From the NCBI GenBank assembly GCA_004295565.1, contig AP019416.1:2728001-2792000 (forward strand): 64,000 bases of DNA, in the 5' to 3' direction. This document shows positions 37,150 through 48,068 of the stretch, piece after piece. Origin of the DNA: Vreelandella olivaria (GTDB lineage: Bacteria > Pseudomonadota > Gammaproteobacteria > Pseudomonadales > Halomonadaceae). The notes under the pieces were generated by a model, which saw only the letters and a list, made by a program, of their open reading frames with translations, was not told the origin of the DNA and did no database searches. The translations under genes and the position numbers were made by a program. Numbering within the stretch: the stretch's first letter is position 1; the number at the start of each line of letters is the position of its first letter.

Positions 37150-37341
37150 CTACTGCTTCTTCCAATCAACCGCTAGCTCACCCCCTTTTGCCCAGTTCTC
37201 ATGGCTGGTTTCAGCAAAGAAAATTTGCACCGCTTCAGGCGATATCTCATAAGCTTGCACAAACGCTTCGGTGATTTTATGGGCCAGCTCACGTTTCATT
37301 TCGACTGAACGCGGCGACTGCTGGATAGTCACGATGGGCAT
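37150..37341 (-). CDS. 4-oxalocrotonate tautomerase-family protein
   Basis: 63-residue tautomerase subunit. The mature N-terminal proline that acts as catalytic base is residue 2 (MPIVTIQQSPRSVEMKREL), followed by the typical HKITEAFVQAYEISPEAVQIFF. The start at 37341 is fixed by that proline; longer frames upstream are not expected. Function in this organism is unknown. Confidence 0.8.
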   Translation of the reverse strand: MPIVTIQQSPRSVEMKRELAHKITEAFVQAYEISPEAVQIFFAETSHENWAKGGELAVDWKKQ

Positions 37342-37420
37342 ATTGGTATCTCCCTGGGTCTGGTGTTGCACTTTAACTATTGATCTATTTTGTTTGGGGA
37401 TAAACTTTCCAAAGCTAGCC

Positions 37421-37710
37421 TTACGCCAGGTCTGCGAAACGCTCAATAACCGGCTGGGTGCGATGTTCGGCCTGCCACAGTTCGTAATCGCTCTGCACCG
37501 CCAGCCAAGCACGCGCACGACCAATGCCTGCCCGCTCCAGGCGAACGGCCAAGTCGGGGCTAATCGGTGCCCGTCCATGCAGAATCCGTGAAAGTGTTTC
37601 CCGCGCCACACCCAAGCGACGTGCCATTTCCGTCACACTAATGCCCAGCGCCGGCAACACGTCTTCGCGCAGCGTCTCACCGGGGTGCGGGGGTTGTGCA
37701 TGTGAGTCAT
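37421..37710 (-). CDS. higA: HigA-family antitoxin
   Basis: DNA-binding antitoxin of about 96 residues with a XRE helix-turn-helix ([20 protein letters not shown] then [12 protein letters not shown]). It follows the toxin gene by ten bases. I place the start at the ATG at 37710, which has AGGAGG just upstream; this requires one more C in the C5 run near 37690, giving [13 protein letters not shown] as in other HigA proteins. It is expected to repress the higBA promoter and neutralise HigB. Confidence 0.88.
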
Positions 37711-37720
37711 GAGCCACCTC

Positions 37721-37999
37721 CTAGTGATAGTCCAGATAATCTACCAGCTCAACATCCGAGCCCGTGAAGCGAAAAATCACCCGCCAATTGCCACTTACCG
37801 TAATCGACCAGAAACCTGCCCGCTCGCCCTTCAGCGCATGCAGTCGCCAACCTGGCAGGTTCACCGCCTCGGGGTCTTCGGCACGATTAAGCAGCGAAAG
37901 AATTCGCCCCAGACGCTTGGCATGGTCAGCGCGAATTCCCTTGGTGGTGCCGGTCTCGAAAAAGGCGCGCAAGCCTTTATGTCGAAAGCTGATAATCAT
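37721..37999 (-). CDS. higB: HigB-family toxin (RelE fold)
   Basis: Intact 92-residue ribosome-dependent mRNA endonuclease of the HigB type. Landmarks: MIISFRHKGLRAFFETGTTK at the start, NLPGWRLHALKGERAGFWSI and NWRVIFRF, which carry the conserved Arg/His residues, and VELVDYLDYH at the end. The toxin-first order is typical of higBA. Confidence 0.9.
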   Translation of the reverse strand: MIISFRHKGLRAFFETGTTKGIRADHAKRLGRILSLLNRAEDPEAVNLPGWRLHALKGERAGFWSITVSGNWRVIFRFTGSDVELVDYLDYH

Positions 38000-38002
38000 T
38001 CT

Positions 38003-38226
38003 TTAAGCGTGACTTATCACATCATACTTGGCAAGACACTCTTCCAATATTTTCCATTCTTTGAATAGTTGGACGCTCAGAACATCTGAATAGTCATTAC
38101 TTAGATGAGAGTTTTGATGAACGCTGTGACGCTGACTTTTCATCACATCATATGGATTTGAGGTTGGTTGCCAAACACGATTGAAATAAGCGATAAGCGT
38201 TGGCCAAGCCTCTGGCGGGCACACGC
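38003..38226 (-). pseudogene. C-terminal remnant of an unknown gene cut by a MITE
   Basis: The frame encodes about 74 residues (PPEAWPTLIAYFNRVWQPTS ... KEWKILEECLAKYDVISHA) that look like a real protein end, but upstream it runs into the MITE at 38227. No start is seen in the gene part. I do not recognise the family. Confidence 0.45.
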
Positions 38227-38373
38227 CTAGGCTTTGTCTGAAAAGTCGGCGAGCGAAGGCCAGACAAGGCAAAAATTGGCGAAAAGACGGAGTTTACGTG
38301 GTATAAATGAGTACTTTGAGCCGATTTTTAACGCCGTATGGTCGAGCGCAGCTAGTTTTCAGACAGAGCCTAG
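38227..38373. mobile_element. MITE-like element, copy C (best preserved)
   Basis: 147-base non-coding element with 20-base terminal inverted repeats (ctaggctttgtctgaaaagt and, inverted, ctaggctctgtctgaaaact; 18 of 20 match). The inner part shares the family blocks with copies at 12449 and 16476. It interrupts the frame at 38003-38226. No transposase with these ends lies in the window. Confidence 0.75.
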
Positions 38374-38442
38374 AGTCCGGCGGAACGAACCTTTCTTTGC
38401 TAAGGTGGAGTGGTTCATTCTATTAACTGGTGGGATATTAAT

Positions 38443-39331
38443 ATGCGTATTCTGTTCACCGGCGGCAGTGGTAAGGCTGGCCGTCATGCGACGGCTTATC
38501 TTCGCGACCAAGGTCACCGAGTCACTAATCTGGATTGGGTAGTCTCTGATGTACCCGGTATTACGACCCTGAAAACCGACCTGACCGACGCAGGCCAGGT
38601 ATTCAATGCCTGCCAGGCCTACGCCGGTTTTGACGAGCTGGAACCGGGCACTGGCGTGCCCCGTTACGATGCGATTGTCCACTTTGCGGCGATACCCGCC
38701 ATCCTGCATCGGCCAGACAACGAGACGTACCGCATCAATGCGCTAAGTACCTACAATATTCTCGATGCTGCCACCAAACTGGGCATTCCCAAGGTCATCT
38801 TCGCCTCCAGCGAGACCACTTATGGCGTTTGCTTTGCCGATGGCGAAAAGAAGCCGGACTACCTCCCCATCGATGAAGATCACCCCACCGTGCCTCAAGA
38901 CAGCTACGCCATGAGCAAAGTAGTCAACGAGGTAACGGCGCGCTCTTCCAGGCACGCTCGGGTATCGACATCTACGGCCTGCGCATCAATAACGTTATCG
39001 AGCCCCACGAATACCGCCAGAATTTTCCCGCCTATATGGAAGACCCCGCCCTACGCCGCCGCAATATCTTCGCCTACATCGACGCCCGGGATCTGGGCCA
39101 GATGGTCGATTGCTGCCTGAAAACGGATGGCCTGGGCTACCAGGTGTTCAACGTCGCCAATAACGATCTGTCGGTGGACCTGACCAACGCCCAAGTCATT
39201 GAGCGCTTCTACTCCGACGTACCGACCAAGCGCGAGATGGGCGAATTTGAGACCTTTACAGTAATGAGAAAGCACGCCGTCTGGTCGGCTTCGCACCGCG
39301 CCACTCCTGGCGGGATGAGCTGCAGGAGTAA
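38443..39331 (+). CDS. NAD(P)-dependent epimerase/dehydratase (two frameshifts)
   Basis: Extended short-chain dehydrogenase of about 295 residues. Rossmann motif LFTGGSGKAGRHATAYL, active-site region FASSETTYGV and DSYAMSKVVNE (Y-x-x-x-K), then after a shift near 38945 IYGLRINNVIEPHEY and YIDARDLGQMVDCCL, and after a lost T near 39255 EKARRLVGFAPRHSWRDEL. Substrate unknown; the sequence is like sugar or uronate dehydrogenases. The ATG at 38443 begins the Rossmann strand directly. The 150 bases after it hold no gene. Confidence 0.8.
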
Positions 39332-39821
39332 GCCAACCTGGAAATAATGAGTTATGCCAGGCTCTGCGGACGCTTCATTGCAGCGCACACGGAAGCGTTC
39401 TCAGACCCTATATGAAAACTAATTGAAGTTGGTACGATCACAGAGGCATTACCATCTACTTCTTTTCAAATGTTGAGCCCCGAATGAATGAATACTGACC
39501 ACTCACCAAATGCGCACCTTGATAAATGGGAAAATGCAAAAAACCCAGTGGTATCGATGTCCAAAGAGTTCCCTGCGGGCCATCACATTCTTCCACATCA
39601 ACACCAGCGTGGACAGTTGATATATGCCAGCGCAGGTACCATGAGACTAAAAACTTGCGATGAATATTGGTTATTACCTCCGTTTCGTGGCGTCTGGATG
39701 CCCCTGACGTAGAGCATGAAATGAGTGCCAGCACATCGGTTTCTTTACGAACATTATATGTAAATGTTGAGTCATTCATCTTAAACTTACCTAATTATCC
39801 AGTAGGTATAGGTTGTAGTGG

Positions 39822-41044
<1,223 letters not shown>

Positions 41045-41632
41045 TTAGGTGGCCAAATTCACTATGCCACTACAGGTGTCACTCCCCTCTTGCGGGAATT
41101 ACTCATCCGAGCCTCTTATTTCCCTATAAATTACCAGCCTGACAGTTTTGAAGAGCGCTTATTGAGACTAACACTGGAAGAAATGAGGGATGCATTTGAG
41201 GCTGGATTAAAGCTTCCCATCGGTAGAGATAAGCGCTTGAAAAAATTTGCGATACATTAATGGAAAATCCTGGGGATGTACGCTCATTGGCAGATTGGGC
41301 GAATGAGGTGGGAGCAACCACTCGTACGTTAACCCGACTATTTCGCAGCGAAACAGGTGTTCCTTTTAGCCAATGGAGGGAGCAGGTGCGCATCGTAAGT
41401 GCTATTTCGGGTTTAAGCACCGGAGAACGTGTCAGCCAAGTTGCTGAAAATTTGGGATATGCTTCACAAGGCGCGTTTACTGTCATGTTCAAGCGTGTAA
41501 CGGGAAAATCCCCACGAGAGTATTTGAACGACCTGTCCCGTTCTCAAATAAAATTGTCGTGTACGGAAGAATAAGATTCGAATGAGATTGATATTGTTCC
41601 TCTACTTATTGAAATAACAGGTAGAGGAATAT

Positions 41633-42556
41633 ATGAAGCTTTCACTAAAACCGCTGACTGACCACTATTACTTTCTGATAATCGCGTCCACATTTCTGCA
41701 AGAATCTTCTTTTGTCAGCACAAAGATCGTCATGGAAGAGATGTCACCTTTATGGGTAGCATCTGCTCGTTTCCTTATCGCAGCAGTATCTTTGTCGCCT
41801 TTTGTTTTAATTCAAATGCAAAAGCAAAAATATCTCTTAAAGATCTCCCTTGGCTGAAACTGTTAATTATTGGTGGGTTTCAGACAGCAGGGTAATGTCG
41901 CTGCTCAACATCGGACTGACGGCGACTACCTCCTCAATAGCGGCCATCCTAATGGCAAGCAACCCTCTACTCGTGGTTGTCCTAGCATGGCTGATTCTGG
42001 GGAGCGCTCATCGACACTTGCCTTGTTGGGCTTAGCTTTTGCATTTGTTGGCGTGGTGGTCTGCATTGGTATCGACTTTGAAGGCACTCATAGGGTCGGA
42101 CATGGAGAAATATTTGTTATGTTAGCGTCAACCTGCTGGGCATGCTCTACCGTGTTAAGCAAGAAATTTGCAATTGCGTATTCTCCCTGGATAGTCACTT
42201 TCTGGCAGATGCTGCTCGGATCACTACTTCTTATTTCTATAGCTGCATTAAGCAAACAACCTTTATCCCTACCAACGGATGCTTACCATTGGGGCATGTT
42301 TATGTGGTTGGCAATCCCTGCATCGACTGGGGCTATAGGGCTTTGGTTTGCGGCGTTAAAAATTGGCGGCTCCGTGCATACAAGCGGCTTTCTGTTTCTT
42401 TGTCCTCTATTTGCAGCATTGATTGCATTCATGTTGGTCGGACAACGCCCTGAATGGCACGAGATTATAGGCGGTGCACTGGTAGGTGCAGGTTTGTTCA
42501 TCATGTCCCGCAAGCATTATGCTCGCGGGACAGCTTTGAAAATTAAGTCTAGCTAG
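41633..42556 (+). CDS. EamA/DMT-family transporter (about three frameshifts)
   Basis: Inner-membrane exporter of the drug/metabolite superfamily, about 307 residues with ten hydrophobic segments in two EamA repeats. Seen: LQESSFVSTKIVMEEMSPLW and VASARFLIAAVSL in repeat 1, LPWLKLLIIGGFQTAG, TATTSSIAAILMASNPLLVV, and in repeat 2 GEIFVMLASTCWACSTVLSK and LWFAALKIGGSVHTSGFLF. Breaks near 41810, 41893 and 42000 are single-base; the last two restore GVMSLLNIGL and ILGERSSTLAL. Substrate unknown; the upstream AraC gene is its likely former regulator. Confidence 0.8.
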
Positions 42557-42601
42557 TCACAGCGTTCAACAATCATGCCCATCACACAGGCAAACACTAT
42601 C

Positions 42602-43587
42602 TCAGCGGTCTCTGACTTTTGACTCACTTAACCACTGCGCTACCTGGTGCGTATAATAACTGACGATGATATCGGCACCTGCACGTTTGAAACCTGTCAT
42701 GACCTCCATGACGGTTTCTTTTTCATCTAAAGCACCCGCTAGTGAGCCAAATTTGATAGCGGCATATTCACCTGCCACTTGATAAATAGCTAAAGGAAGA
42801 TCAGTGCGATTTCGAAGTTGGCTAACGACGTCTAAATATGGCATACCAGGTTTTACCACCAGGATGTCAGCCCCTTGTTCCTCATCAAGGCGGGCTTCAA
42901 TCATAGCCTGACGGCCATTTGCATTATCCGCTTGATAACCTAGACGATCGCCTTCAAGCTTACAGTCAACTGCGGAACGAAATGGGCCATAAAAGCAGAT
43001 GAAAACTTTACCGCATGGGCCAGTATGGCAACCTCGGTATAACCAGATTTATCCAATGCATGACGTATTGCCCCCACCAGCCCGTCCATCATAGATGATG
43101 GTGCTAGCATATCAGCGCCTGCTTGAGCAGCGACAAGGGATTGCTTAACTAGGTTTTCGACGGTTTTGTCGTTGTCAACTTGTCCTTCCGCAACTACTCC
43201 ACAATGGCCATGAGTGGTGTATTCGCAGAAACAAATATCTGGAATAACCAGCATATCGGATTTACATTTCTTAATAGTACGAATCATGCGCGCCAGCAAC
43301 CCATCACTGGAGAGAGTATCACTACCCAGACCATCTTTATTATGGGATACTCCAAATGGCATGACGTAACGGATACCTAGCTCATAAAGTGACTCTATCT
43401 CTTCACAAAGTAATGATTCAGGTATTCGATAAATACCTGGCATTTCCTTTATAGGAGTACGCTCAATTGCATCCTCCTCGATAAATATAGGTTGTACTAA
43501 ATCACTCAGAGTTAAACCGTTTTCTTTAACAAGTTGACGAAATTCATTATTTTTACGCATCCGGCGGGGGCGATGAACTATACTCAT
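42602..43587 (-). CDS. hemB: Porphobilinogen synthase (HemB) paralogue (one frameshift)
   Basis: Condenses two 5-aminolevulinate molecules to porphobilinogen. About 328 residues. Metal-site cysteines and His are in CFCEYTTHGHCGV (the Cys-rich, zinc type), the first active-site Lys in AHAVKFSSAFYGPFR and the Schiff-base Lys in ILVVKPGMPYLD. A lost T near 42990 hides FYGPFRSAVDC. Its ATG overlaps the stop of a truncated BKACE gene. The setting, between a DMT exporter and a BKACE fragment next to IS30, is not that of a housekeeping hemB, so a second copy with a special role is possible. Confidence 0.85.
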
Positions 43588-43835
43588 GCAACAGTCCTCT
43601 CGAAATTTTCCCCACTATATTCTCGAACTCTTGCAACAATCTCTTTCATTACACAGAACCCGTTGCTTGATCTGTTTTCCAAGTCGCGAGGATGTATATG
43701 GGCAATACTCGCACCAGCCTGCCAGCACTGGTAAACAGACTCAGCAATTTCTTCAGGAGTGTAAGGAACATTCGGATTTTTTCCACGTGAGGTTATTCCA
43801 CCGTTTACTGCAGCGGTAATAATGAGTTTTTCCAT
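43584..43835 (-). pseudogene. N-terminal fragment of a BKACE (DUF849) gene
   Basis: 83 residues beginning MEKLIITAAVNGGITSRGKN and NVPYTPEEIAESVYQCWQAG, then ASIAHIHPRD, the unmistakable start of beta-keto acid cleavage enzymes (normally about 300 residues) including the first zinc-ligand motif HIHPRD. It stops at a TGA overlapping the hemB start. The remaining 200-odd residues are missing, so it should not be active, unless the short protein serves a new role with the hemB paralogue. Confidence 0.75.
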
Positions 43836-43978
43836 TCGTACGGCCTCTTTATAACGGTTGACAACACAACGCTTATTATCCTCCTGAAATTCAACGAATG
43901 ACTTTTCACTTAAGACATAAATTGTTTAGAAAAGAAAATTTCGTAAAAATAATTTAGCCAATGATTTGTTACTTATTT

Positions 43979-45080
43979 CCTGAATTCAACTAATAAGTGC
44001 AGCACCCGCGGTTTCTAGTGCTCCTGAATATTCTCCTAAGAACACCTGTGCTGGGGTTCGGTATCCCAGCCGCTTTCTGGGTCTATCGTTCAGCTTGTGA
44101 ACAATGCGTCGCAGCTCTGCATTAGTCACCTTCCGAAAGTCTGTACCTTTCGGAAAATACTGCCTGATCAGGCCGTTGGTGTTCTCGTTTGTCCCACGCT
44201 GGCCTGAGCAGTAAGGATCACAGAAATACACGGAGGCGCTAACCGCTTTTGCGACCGTCTCGTGGTCTGCAAACTCCGAGCCATTGTCTAGCGTGATCGT
44301 CTTCACCGCGCCCCGACGAGGCTTAAGTAAACGAACCATGGCTCTCTGCGTTAGTTCTGCCGTTACCTTTGGCAGACGTGCCGCCAATAAGTAGCCACTT
44401 CGCCGCTCTACCAACGTCACTATCCCCGCTTGCTTATGCCCATAAAGCACCGTGTCGCCTTCCCAGTGACCGATGGTGAGGCGTTTTTCGATAGCAGGCG
44501 GCCGATGCTCTATCCCCACACGCTTAGGAATCTTGCCGAGTCCTGCACTTTTGGCATGGGCACGATGTTTACTGCGACGCTTGGGCTGGCGGAGATGTCG
44601 CCACAAATCGCCACCCTTGTCCTTATCGTCCCAGATCAACGAATAGACCCATTGATGACTCACCTCTATCCCCGTCAACGGCGCCATAAAACCGCTAATC
44701 TGCTCTGGACTCCATTCTTCCCTAAGCCTGCCAGCTACAGCATTGATCAGGCTAGGGAGTCGCTTTGTCCACTTCCAGGCAGAGCGGCGTCTCTGATCGC
44801 TGTAACGCTGCGCTTGTGCGGGTTCATATCCCTTGGCCCCCGAATTACGTCTCAGCTCACGGCTCACGGTACTGCTGTGAATGCCAAGCTGTTGAGCAAT
44901 CTGACGTTGGCTCAATCCTACATCCCTATGGGCAAAAATTTGATATCGTTGTGCCTGGGTCAGTTGTCGGTATCCCATACTCTGCTTCACTTTGGTCGGT
45001 AAGGCGGAGAGGGTACCGCTGCTGGCCCTCCTGCCTCTACCGTATGATCCAAAGTGCTGCAGTTATTCTATGAATTCAGG
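43979..45080 (-). mobile_element. IS30-family insertion sequence
   Basis: About 1.1 kb with imperfect inverted ends (cctgaattcaactaataagt and, inverted, cctgaattcatagaataact, both followed by gcagcac). It contains one intact transposase gene. The exact ends and target duplication are uncertain by a few bases because cctgaattcagg is itself near-palindromic. It truncates a relE-like gene on its right. Confidence 0.85.
43986..44990 (-). CDS. IS30-family transposase
   Basis: Intact 334-residue DDE transposase. N-terminal helix-turn-helix LSQRQIAQQLGIHSSTVSRE, then EEWSPEQISGF, and the catalytic residues in GHWEGDTVLYGHKQ (D), TLDNGSEFADHE (D) and RGTNENTNGLIRQYFPKG (E), all typical of IS30. The start may be the ATG four codons further in. 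Confidence 0.93.
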   Translation of the reverse strand: MKQSMGYRQLTQAQRYQIFAHRDVGLSQRQIAQQLGIHSSTVSRELRRNSGAKGYEPAQAQRYSDQRRRSAWKWTKRLPSLINAVAGRLREEWSPEQISGFMAPLTGIEVSHQWVYSLIWDDKDKGGDLWRHLRQPKRRSKHRAHAKSAGLGKIPKRVGIEHRPPAIEKRLTIGHWEGDTVLYGHKQAGIVTLVERRSGYLLAARLPKVTAELTQRAMVRLLKPRRGAVKTITLDNGSEFADHETVAKAVSASVYFCDPYCSGQRGTNENTNGLIRQYFPKGTDFRKVTNAELRRIVHKLNDRPRKRLGYRTPAQVFLGEYSGALETAGAALIS

Positions 45081-45120
45081 TTTTCAATAACTGGATGAAC
45101 GCAGACCCAGAGCTGCAATA

Positions 45121-45328
45121 TATTCACTAGATGGTTGAGGAGCGTTCATGCACCCGGCAAGCTCGGCAAGCCGTTACGGGGTGCCCTGACGGGATGTCGG
45201 CGAGTGCGCACCGGCAACACACGCATTGTTTACAAGGTGTACGGTGACACCATTCAGGTATTAATTATCGCCGTGGGGCAAGGCGCGATGAAGAAGTCTA
45301 TAAGCTTGCCAATCGACGGGTTAAATAA
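45121..45328 (+). pseudogene. C-terminal fragment of a RelE-type toxin
   Basis: The frame GKLGKPLRGALTGCRRVRTG, then NTRIVYKVYGDTIQVLIIAV, and after a lost G near 45280 GARRDEEVYKLANRR, matches the RelE fold core (R..R-x-G..RIVY). The first half is missing, lost at the IS30 junction. It lacks an antitoxin partner nearby. Confidence 0.7.
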
Positions 45329-45388
45329 TCTTTTCCCGCAACATTTGAGGATTTACCTTAATTGGCTACGCATTAAAACCAGCATCAC

Positions 45389-46153
45389 TCATTTATCGGT
45401 ACAAACACCGGCGCCCCATTCACCTCTACCACCGCTAGCCGCTGGCGGTAGAGGCTTTCAACGCACTGGGCACCAGCATGCTATCTCGCGTGCCCCAGCA
45501 CGCCTCGCCAGTTGGGTAGAGCAGTAAAATATGGTCGCACCAGCGGGCGGCGAGATTAAGGTCGTGCAGGCACATTATCACCGCTTGGCCTTCTGCGGCC
45601 TGCTCTGCCATTAGCGTCATGACAGCACTCTGGTGATGAAGATCGAGATGGTTGGTGGGTTCGTCTGCCAGCCACACGTTGGGCGCCTGGGTCAGTACAG
45701 TAGCAATCGCCACCGCTGGCGCTCGCCGCCGGAAAGCGTGCTCACCAAACGATCACGCAGGTGCGCCACATCCAGGCGCTCCAGAGCGGCTTCGGCACGG
45801 GCGTAGTCATCTGCGCCCTCCATCTGCCACGGCGAGAGATAGGGATGACGGCCAATTAGCGCGGTTTCCAGCACTGTTGCGGGAAAGCCATCCTGGCGAT
45901 CCTGAAACACCAATCCCAAACACTGGGCGATCTGGCGGCGGCGCAGTTGACCAAGCACTGAGCCGTTGAGTTGAACACTACCTGAACGTGGGGCATGCAA
46001 CCCTGCCAAGGTATGCAACAGCGTGGTTTTACCTGCCCCGTTAGGGCCTAAAACGCCCCAAACTTGGCCTGGTTCGATGGTGATATTAAGCGGCGTACCG
46101 TCTTCGCGGCCGGGCACATCGATGATGAGGTCTCGGGTAGCCAGTACGCTCAT
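45389..46153 (-). CDS. btuD: Cobalamin ABC transporter ATPase BtuD (two frameshifts)
   Basis: ATPase of the vitamin B12 importer, about 254 residues. Walker A GVLGPNGAGKTTLLHTLAG, Q-loop LVFQDRQDGFPAT, signature LSGGERQRW, then after a break near 45708 Walker B VWLADEPTNHLDLHH and H-switch CLHDLNLAARW. A second break near 45458 restores SLYRQRLAVVEVNGAPV. The ATG overlaps the btuC stop by one base. Last gene of the btuBFCD operon. Confidence 0.88.
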
Positions 46154-47146
46154 CAGCGGCTCCGGTAGAGCAGAAACAGGAAGGTGGGCACGCCCAACAG
46201 CGCAGTGATCACGCCGACGGGAAGCTGTTCCGGGGCGATCATGGTGCGAGCTAGTGTATCGGCCAACACTAACAGCGTGCCCCCGCCAACGCACAGGCGG
46301 GTAGTATCAGCCGCTGGTCGTTGCCTAACAGCAGGCGCAGCATGTGGGGCACCACTAAACCGACAAAGCCAATGCTGCCTGCGGTGGTCACTGCCGCTGC
46401 GGTGAGTAGGCTGGCGGCAATGTAAATACACCACTCCAGCGGCCTAACCGCCACGCCCAGCGCTGCAGCCTGCTGAGGGCCACGGGCCAGCACATTCAGG
46501 CTACGCCCAAGCGGAATCAGTACCACGCAGGTAGCCAACAACAATAGCAGCGGAGGCCAAGGGGTACGCGCGTAGGAGAGGTCGCCCATTAGCCAATAGA
46601 GCATGCCCGGCAAACGCTCGGCGGGGCTCATCGCCAGCATCAAGGTAATCACTGCCCCCACCCGGCTGCTACCACCACACCCGTTAGCAGCAAGCGCGAA
46701 GGCGTCCAACTACCGCTGCCGTGGGCCAAACCAAACACTAAAAATGTCGAAAATAGCGCGCCGCCAAATGCCGAACCAGAAATCGCCAGCCCGCCGAGCC
46801 CTCCCAACATGGCTGCCAATGCACCAATAGAAGCGCCACCGGAAAGGCCAAGCACATAAGGATCAGCAAGAGGATTGCGCAACAGCACCTGCATTAACGC
46901 CCCGGCTACCGCCAACAAACCGCCCACGGCAAACGCCGAGAGCGCCCTGGGTAGGCGCAGCTCCAACACCATGGTACGCGCCAACCCATCGCTCTCACCT
47001 TGCCCTATATAACCAAGATTACCCAGCACCAATTGCCAAATTTGCGCCGGAGAAATCTGCGCACTGCCAACACCAAGGGCGATAATCAGCGCAGCCACCG
47101 CCGCTAGCAATAGCAGGCTAAGCGGCAGTCCCAGGCGAGCGAGCAT
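46153..47146 (-). CDS. btuC: Cobalamin ABC transporter permease BtuC (two or more frameshifts)
   Basis: Inner-membrane permease of about 331 residues with ten helices. Seen: ELRLPRALSAFAVGGLLAVA, LLRNPLADPYVLGLSGGASI, LYWLMGDLSYAR and SIGFVGLVVPHMLRLLLGND, the usual FecCD landmarks, and VGVITALLGVPTFLFLL at the end. Breaks lie near 46660 and 46290. It overlaps btuF and btuD. Confidence 0.88.
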
Positions 47147-48068
47147 TAATGGCGTCCACGCTTTTGACGCGCCATATCGAGCTTCTCACAGAGTATCTGC
47201 GCACCCTCCATCAGGCGCGGCGTTGGCCGTTGGATCAGCGATGGCGGTACAAAGAAGAGGTTATCTTCTGCCACCGCCGTCAGGCTGGGGTACTGCTCCC
47301 AGTGGGTCAGCCAGTGTCGGTTCTCTTCGCCCATGCCCCAGCCACAATCGCCTCAGGATTCGCCGCCAGCACGGCTTCATCATCGATGCGTGGCACCAGC
47401 CGCGCCTGCTCGCCAAACACATTCTCGCCACCGCACATCTCGACCACTTGGCCGATCAGGTGCTGGTCATTGACGCTCATTAACGGCTCATCCCAGACCT
47501 GATAGAACGTAGCCACCGGCTCTCGATCAGCATAGCGCGCATCAATTTCATCCATGGTCTGCCGAAAATTGTCGGCCACGGCCTGGCCGGCAGCTTCAGT
47601 GCCCGCCAGCCGAGCCAAACGTTCAATGGCGCTGGCTACACCCTCTACATCGCGGGGCTCGATATAGAACACCGGCATACCCAGGGCTTCGAGGGTTTCA
47701 AGCTGTTCGGCGGGGTTACCAGTTACCCAGCCAATGACTAAATCCGGCGCCAGCCCCACTAAGGCCTCTAAATCAATCCTGGTGTGGCTACCCACTGACG
47801 TTATCTGTGTGGCTTCCGACGGGTAGTCGCTGTAGGAAACGACGGAGACCACTTGATCCCCCGCACCCGCAGCAAAGGTCAATTCGGTTGCACCTGGAGA
47901 CAGCGTGGCAATACGCTGAGCAGCGTTGTAGAGGCAAATCTCACGGTCACGATCATCCACTGCGCAGCGCGAGTGGTCATGGGCGTGGGATACCGACGAC
48001 AGTAGCAGCAGCGCGAGGCCTAAGGCCCCGCGTACTAAGTAGCTGCTTTTATTGACCAAAATGAACAC
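47146..48068 (-). CDS. btuF: Cobalamin-binding periplasmic protein BtuF (one frameshift)
   Basis: Periplasmic receptor for B12, about 307 residues with a signal peptide ending near SSVSHA. Landmarks: RIATLSPGATELTFAAGAGD, SYSDYPSEATQITSVGSHTR, LEALVGLAPDLVIGW and the Trp/Tyr-rich FYQVWDEPLMSVN. The tail ENRHWLTHWEQYPSLTAV follows a break near 47322. It overlaps the end of btuB by 20 bases. Confidence 0.88.
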
